From assembly GCA_023614405.1 (NCBI GenBank), contig CM042694.1, positions 353,294,010-353,358,009 on the forward strand: DNA of 64,000 bases, written 5' to 3'. Both the position numbers and the translations under genes were made by a program. The stretch is from Avena insularis. Its lineage: Eukaryota; Streptophyta; Magnoliopsida; Poales; Poaceae. The notes under the pieces are model-generated. The model did no database searches. It was given only the letters and a program-made list of their open reading frames with translations, and had not been told where the DNA came from. Positions 58,621 through 64,000 of the stretch are shown here, one piece after another. How positions within the stretch are numbered: position 1 is the stretch's first letter; every line of letters starts with the position of its first letter.

Positions 58621-58632
58621 CTTGGGGGCTAC
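58621..58632 (+). other. Tat element polypurine tract
   Basis: CTTGGGGGCTAC immediately precedes the 3' LTR, as in grass gypsy elements where GGGGGCTACT abuts the LTR. Confidence 0.7.
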
Positions 58633-59036
58633 TAATATAGGTATGATTACTCAGATGATTATAATTCGCTACCCTATATTTGTAAAAGTCTTACGACCCA
58701 TGAAGGTTTCAGATGGTAGCCCAAGGGAGCAACCGACAAAGGCTTTGATTGTATTAGAAAAGAGACTATGAACCAACATTGTGTTGGTATTGTAATCACG
58801 CATGTATGAAACCTATCCGCATATAGCTTTGAGACCCGGCCTATTATATATAGGATGGGAGAAGCCCAAGCAAGGGTACCAAAATCTAGGAGACAACTTG
58901 TAATAGTGCAATTACTCAATATTCAAGCGACTTTGATTCCATTGTTTTCCTAACATCCGACGAAATCCCCAGCGTTCTGTTTTCCATAAAACCCCAAGTG
59001 CGTCACCATGGTCATTGCCGAGGTTACCCCTCGTCG
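58633..59036 (+). mobile_element. Tat element 3' LTR, 404 bp
   Basis: It starts TAATATAGGTATG (TG mutated to TA) and ends CCCCTCGTCG (CA mutated to CG). It retains the TATA-like TATTATATATAGG at 58842-58854, missing from the 5' LTR. The GGGAGAAGCCCAAGC stretch is also absent upstream. Confidence 0.8.
58842..58854 (+). promoter_or_regulatory. TATA-like box in Tat 3' LTR
   Basis: TATTATATATAGG lies mid-LTR. It is present only in this LTR because the 5' copy carries a deletion. Confidence 0.5.
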
Positions 59037-62000
59037 CCCACTCTCAACTCTATCTAACCCGGCATTTGTTTCTACCTAGGAATGACCCAGACGGCAGCGC
59101 CGACAAGCATCCGAGCGTGTTTCCGCATGTATTTCGTGCGAGGCTCCCTCCTATGTCAAATCGGGCCTTTTCTCCCATCCATGTGGTCTCATGTGTGCGC
59201 CATGTCGTCCTGTGGCCTCCACCTCGATGGAGATGGTCCCTAGGGGACCCCTTCCTCGATCGTTGGCCGTGTTAGGGTTTCCTACTTGCGCCTCTGACCG
59301 CGAGGAAGAGGAAGCTCCCGCGCCGTCGATCGCTTGTTGATCCAACAGTGTACGTCGCCAGATACCCCTTCGCGAGTCACCTCTCGCTGACAGACAGGCC
59401 CTACCCGTCAGTTTCAAAGACGCCTCCCACGCCAAGATCCGCCCGGGTGGGCTGATTTCCCCGTGGTGGCCCATTTTCCTTCCAGATCGGGCCCGCCCCA
59501 AGGTTTTCCCCTTAGAATATCTTTTCTTTTTTTCAGAGCTGTAGAATACCTATTTGCTTTAATTCAAAAACAAAATGAGAAATACCTGCAAACCACCAAT
59601 GCTACTTTTAATATGTCCCTTGGTGTTTTCTACAACACCTAGCACCAAGTGCATGGAAGTAAAATAGTTGCCCATTTTCTGAGAATTAATCCTCTGAAAA
59701 ATATTTTTTTAAGAAATAAATCCCTTGATGAGTTCTATAGATCCAAATTGAGTGAACCCACTTTCCTATAGTAGGTACTGTATGTATCAATCCCATGGAA
59801 TTGACCACAAGTCAAGTGGATCCTTAGTTTTAGAATAGTAAAAATAACAAAAGATCTATTTTTATGATTTTAGAAATTTCCCTAGGTCAAACTATGTATT
59901 GGATTGACCTCATTCCAACTCTCAATATGGTGGTACATCTATTTCTATCAAAAACCAGGAGCCCAAGAATTTTGGAGCTTTTGAAGAATTTTAGTGAATT
60001 AAAAACCTTCTGAATATGGTTTTTCCTCTAGATAAATCATTCCAGTAGCTTCACAACTCCTAAAATTGTGAATCCAATTTCTCTAGAAAGGTATTCCAGA
60101 TACATAGTTTAGATTCGTATCAAAATTTTCTGTAGTTTAAATGTAGTGAAAAGGACAAATGGCTTTCAGAACTGACTTTGGGATTTTCCAAAGGACATTC
60201 TGACAATTATTTTGAGACGATTCCAACTCTCCAAAATCACAAACTCAAGTATATACAATATACTCTAATAACAAATTTGTTTGAGCTACAGATCTTTTCT
60301 GGATATTTATTCACCTAAACTAGTGTTATTTCCACTATAATAATCATAACTAATTAAGAAAAATTGATAAAATCATGAAACCACTTTTGTTGACCTTGTT
60401 ATTTGAATACCTTATCAATGATATCATTTTAGTATATTGATATCATGCAGACCCAAGCCTTGGTTTCAAACCCCTTCTTTAGGTGATAATTGTCCTTTAA
60501 ATAATAAAAGAAGTTCCACAAATGTAAACAAAGCCTTTCCAACTGCAACAAACCCAATCAATCAAAACATACTAAAGTGAATAAGGTGTTGTATGTTCAC
60601 TTGTTGTATTGTATTGGTGCTTGTATGTTTTGTATTGGTTGTGGTCCTTGCTCGCTTGCATGTATTATTTCGTGACGATGATAGATTGTGATTATCTCGA
60701 AGACCAGAAGAAGATGGTTTTTATTATTATTATGGTATTCTAAGAAGACGTCCAAGGACATTAATTGCCAAATTTCTGATCACAGGAAAGCCACCTTCTT
60801 GCTCATAAGCCTTGTCCTACCATTTTACTTATGCATGTTTTATCTACTGTTTATGCAAACTGCATTGTCTTACATTATGATGACCTATGTCGGGTAGTGG
60901 CTTCGCTCCTCCAAGACATTACACATTTGTGCTACTAAGTACAACCCCCTTGATGACACCTACTGGTCCCTAGTATGGCAAATGGTATAATATACCATAC
61001 CATCTATTGGAGACCCTGTTTTAGCCGAAACAAAACTATAGGATGGGAAGAGCCCGAAAAAGTTTTACAAAAATGTCTTATGGAAAAACCTTGGTGAGGT
61101 TTCACCTACCAAGGGAAGTTTGATAACGGAAAAAGGTTTTGTTTTACAAAATGATGAAGGAACGATGGAGGAAAAATGTTTACAAAAATGCACCCGGTGC
61201 TTTGCAGTTTTGCTAGAACAATTAACCCATGCAACCACATTATTCTAGAATGGGACGGGGCTGGACTTGAAGTTTGTTACTCTAGTATGGGAATTCTCAT
61301 AACTACTTATAAGGGAATAGCTCACTCGAATGTCGGGTTCCCTTTACAAAAAGGGTCAACTATTAGATAGTCACCTAGAGGAAATGCAAACTGCCCTCGG
61401 GAGCAGCCGGACGATACTATGAGCCTCTCACTGAAAGTGCCCACTCTGGAGGAGTCGGAATGTACTATGGTTGGTCCTTGGTCTGAACGTCCCAGCGTTG
61501 AGAGGAACAACTCATATGGTAGGGCCTATACTAGAGTGGCAACCGGAGAGTCTTGATCGGTTACTCGACCCACAATCCGTTGGTGACTAGGGCAGGGTAG
61601 CCGGATGTTGTGGGTAAAGTGTACAACCTCTGCAGAGTGTAAATCTATTCGAATAGCCATGTCCACAGTCATGGATGGTTGGGAAGGTTGCTGTAGAGCG
61701 GTGCAAGTTTGATTTGAAAACGGCTTTTCAGAAAAGCAAAGGAATTTGGAAATGTTTTGACTATGGGATGGTCGAAAGGATGGATGCTTTGACCATGGAT
61801 GGTTGGAAAACAAAGGAAAGGAGTAGGTCATGGGATGACCAGAAGGAGAAACTAAAGGGTGACCCAATCCTAGCATTTTTCAAATATTTTCAAAAAGGTT
61901 TCCAAATTGATTTACAAAAGTTTTCAACAAAGATATGTAGATGTTATATCTACAAGGAAACTATCTTAGAAAAGAACCTCTCTTGGAACTCTCCTATTAC

Positions 62001-62382
62001 CACTTCCATATTGCATATTCTCTTGTTATTATGTTTCTCTTAAGGTGGTTTGCGAGTACATTCAAAGTACTCACTTGCAGTGTCCCTAGCTATTAACTTG
62101 GTCAGATTTCAAGAAGAAGGTGATGTTGATGGCTATGCGATCTAGGACGTTCTCCCAGTCAGTTGCTTGTATGTTAAGGCATGACTCAGGGTCTACGGTT
62201 AATGAAGTTCCGTTGATGATGATTGATGTAGCCATAATTCAAAGAAGGTATGACACATATCCGCTTAAGTAATGGATGTTTACTTTGATACTTGTCGGTT
62301 ATGTGCCACGACTAACTCATGGGATCCTGGTGTATGCATAACAGCGAATTCTCGGAGGATTAATCCGGGGCCCCACAAATGC

Positions 62383-62567
62383 ACTACCCGGCGTGCCAAT
62401 ACTGAACTGCCCAATCTATTAATAACAACGCAATCCTCTCAGAGAACAACCAAGTGTTACTATGAAGAACAGATGTAAAAAGTTCTATAAACACAATGTT
62501 CAAAGTAGGACCCCTCCCATTATACCCCATAAAATCTCCATAGGCCATAAAGAGAAAAAACACAAAT
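62383..62567. repeat. Resumption of the right-array region after the solo LTR
   Basis: Sequence continues from 48043 across the solo LTR. ACTGAACTGCCC-type motifs are followed by the ~110-bp block (62458-62567) also present at 47463-47572. It ends where the next LTR begins. Confidence 0.6.
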
Positions 62568-63378
62568 TGTTGGGGGGATACCCCTGGGTAGGGTAACGCC
62601 GGGGTATAAGGGCCGAGTTAGCCGAGGTATGACGTGGTCAAAGCAAGGGCTGACCGGGTCACCTCAAGGCAGGCCGAACCACGGAGTGACCCGGCCCATG
62701 GAGCATATCCTTGACTATGGTCCGGCCGGTATAAAATATATGTCGGCCATGTTGATCTAAATGTTTTGCAGGTAACTTGATAGCCGGATTAGCTATATGC
62801 TAGCCGGTCTATCTTATGGCTTCCAAAAGAAGGAACCCCCCGCTGGTCAAAAGGTGACTTTATTAGCTGTAGCATGAGCAAAGTAAAGTAAAGAAAAGGA
62901 CCGGTGGGTCAGGGGCGACCAAGGTGACGCGGGAAATGTCGGATGATGTAGCCCATGTCTGGTGACGCTTAAAGACAAAGATTACGTTGTGGGTTACGTC
63001 CAAAGCCCGGACGAGCCGTTAAAGAGAATAAAGAAGCATCTAGCTTTAGGCAAGGAGCATATTCTCCGAATATTCTGCCACGTGTGCCCTAGTATTATAA
63101 CCCGGGCTCCCCTATATAAGGAGCACCGGGGCCTCCATAAAATGGGATCGATCATTTTCTCTGTCTAAGGTAGAACTCAAGAGCTAGTTGGTAGGGACTA
63201 AGAGACATAGTCTCCTTCTTGTTGAGAGCTTGAAGAATGTTTGTAAACACCATAGATAGAGAGAATACAAGAACATCTATGCATGGAATCACCGTGTTCT
63301 CCCTCCCTGGATTCCCATAGCACTCATTGGCCCCATCTTTAGCCTATCCATGGCATCTGTCGTGCCACCACCATGATA
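62568..63378 (+). mobile_element. 5' LTR of a gypsy-type element running off the window (811 bp)
   Basis: It starts TGTTGGGGGGATACCCC and ends CACCATGATA (CA mutated to TA), directly followed by GTTGGCATCCACCATGGGG, a primer-site-like sequence close to the TTGGCGCCCACCGTGGGG of grass gypsy elements. The candidate left target site is CAAAT (62563-62567); the matching right copy is outside the window. It has a TATA box at 63113-63119. Confidence 0.75.
63113..63119 (+). promoter_or_regulatory. LTR TATA box
   Basis: TATATAA, followed by GGAGCACCGGGGCCTCC, is a typical grass gypsy LTR promoter. The start site is likely near 63145. Confidence 0.6.
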
Positions 63379-63393
63379 GTTGGCATCCACCAT

Positions 63394-64000
63394 GGGGCTA
63401 GCGGTGCTAGCAGGGGTGAAAATCCAGACGGGAAGCTTCTCCAGCACTGGCGAGCGCGTCGTCTCCGGCTTGGTTCAGCGCTTTGGAGCGCTGGACTACG
63501 TCAGTGACAATGCAGGAAGCTTCGGCAGGCACCCCCTCCGTGCAACGGCGTCTTCATCAAGCTTGGCACGCACAAGATCTACGTCGGCGTGGACGAGTCC
63601 TCCGTTCATCTGCGACACGTCGTTGAGGGAGGCGAACAACCTCTCAACGCAGCTCATGGAGTGCGTATCACTCGCCCCACCAGCAGTGTTGAGGTCCTGA
63701 TGACTGCACCTGACGCGGAACCAAGCAAGGGCCCGGCACCAGAGCCGGAGGTCACGCTAAAGTAGACTAGGTCTAGGTTTCCTCCACTAGAAAGGCCAGA
63801 GAATGTGCTCCAGCAAGCAATAGATAGCCTAGCAATGCCAATAACACCTGTGGTAGATCCGGCTCAGGCACAAGCTGAGTTAGAGGAAACTAGGCGGAAA
63901 ATGTTAGCTGGGGCAAAGAAGGTAGCAGAGCTGCATCAGTCTTTGAACATCACCTTGAGAGAATATGCTAAGGCAAACCGCATAGATGGAGTGAAAATCC
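63394..64000 (+). pseudogene. gag N-terminal part of the gypsy element at 62568, truncated by the window
   Basis: The first frame (from the ATG at 63394) reads MGLAVLAGVKIQTGSFSSTG and FGALDYVSDNAGSFG. After a one-base shift near 63525 a second frame continues with GVFIKLGTHKIYVGVDESS and HGVRITRPTSSVEVLMTAPD, then one stop at about 63764. It goes on with RPENVLQQAIDSLAMPITPV, ELEETRRKMLAGAKKVAELH and ITLREYAKANRIDGVKI to the window edge. This resembles the leader and start of Gag in grass gypsy elements. Frameshift and stop indicate a decayed copy. Confidence 0.55.

Larger units (their letters stand above)
50802..59036 (+). mobile_element. Tat-lineage Ty3/gypsy retrotransposon, degenerate, 8.2 kb
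   Basis: It is flanked by a perfect 5-bp target duplication, CCCAC (50797-50801 and 59037-59041). Order: LTR, primer-site-like sequence, gag, protease, RT, RNase H-like connection, a second RNase H, integrase, noncoding 3' region, polypurine tract, LTR. A second, archaeal-type RNase H between the first RNase H and the integrase is the hallmark of plant Tat elements. Most damage is by stop codons rather than indels. It is inserted in the solo LTR of the LARD family. Confidence 0.9.
48044..62377 (+). mobile_element. Solo LTR of the LARD family, plus strand, with a nested Tat element
   Basis: It starts TGTAGCATCCCAATTTC and ends GGGGCCCCACA, the same termini as the LARD LTR but in the opposite orientation. 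Flanks are AATGT (48039-48043) and AATGC (62378-62382), a target duplication with one mismatch. Subtracting the nested element (50802-59036 plus its 5-bp duplication) leaves about 6.1 kb, the LARD LTR length. No internal domain is present, so it is a solo LTR. The host sequence on both sides belongs to the right array region. Noncoding. Confidence 0.85.

Overview
The window is intergenic heterochromatin-like DNA from a large-genome grass, most likely a Pooideae/Triticeae type such as wheat, barley, rye or oat (inference). The evidence is nested LTR retrotransposons (Athila-like and Tat-like Ty3/gypsy), a plant LINE 3' end, a CACTA terminus, a hAT element, a Tourist-like MITE, plant GT-AG exon structures and no compact gene. 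I see no intact host gene, no tRNA or rRNA gene and no prokaryotic feature. Nearly every coding stretch is a decayed transposon gene.

Layout. 1-4.7 kb: an Athila-like Ty3/gypsy element on the minus strand. A gag fragment (1-306) and a tRNA-Asp-like primer site lie left of one long LTR (503-4681), and a polypurine tract lies right of it, so one LTR has internal sequence on both sides. The LTR carries two tandem ~0.85 kb units; a 5'-truncated LINE sits in only one of them, and the 3' end of another gypsy element sits at 3181-4069. 5-9 kb: unrecognised gene fragments, a ~16 bp minisatellite and a CACTA-type terminus ending at 9010. 9.6-39 kb: two tandem minus-strand genes of the plant transposon-borne ULP1-like (C48 peptidase) family. 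Gene A (33.6-38.8 kb) is contiguous but full of stops. Gene B is split into 30.1-31.6 kb and 9.6-12.0 kb by an 18.1 kb insertion.

That insertion (12019-30114, target duplication ACATT) is a minus-strand retrotransposon with ~6 kb LTRs, an initiator-Met-tRNA primer site, a polypurine tract and a 2.2 kb internal domain with no long ORF. It is a LARD-type (large retrotransposon derivative) non-autonomous element. Its left LTR holds a nested 3.9 kb solo LTR of a related family.

39.4-44.0 kb holds a higher-order array of short GTGC/GCAC dyad repeats, interrupted by a 2.05 kb hAT element (8-bp target duplication) that itself contains a Tourist-like MITE. 45.4-46.7 kb holds a two-exon plus-strand gene fragment and a possible F-box fragment. 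46.7-47.5 kb is a second tandem array with the same GCAGTGC core in the opposite orientation. 48044-62377 is a plus-strand solo LTR of the same LARD family, split by an 8.2 kb degenerate Tat-lineage element (50802-59036, target duplication CCCAC) with gag, protease, RT, two RNase H regions and integrase. At 62568 a further gypsy element begins and runs off the window.

Order of events (inference): the ULP-like genes and dyad arrays are the oldest layer; the LARD and its solo relative inserted into them; the 3.9 kb solo LTR and the Tat element inserted into those.
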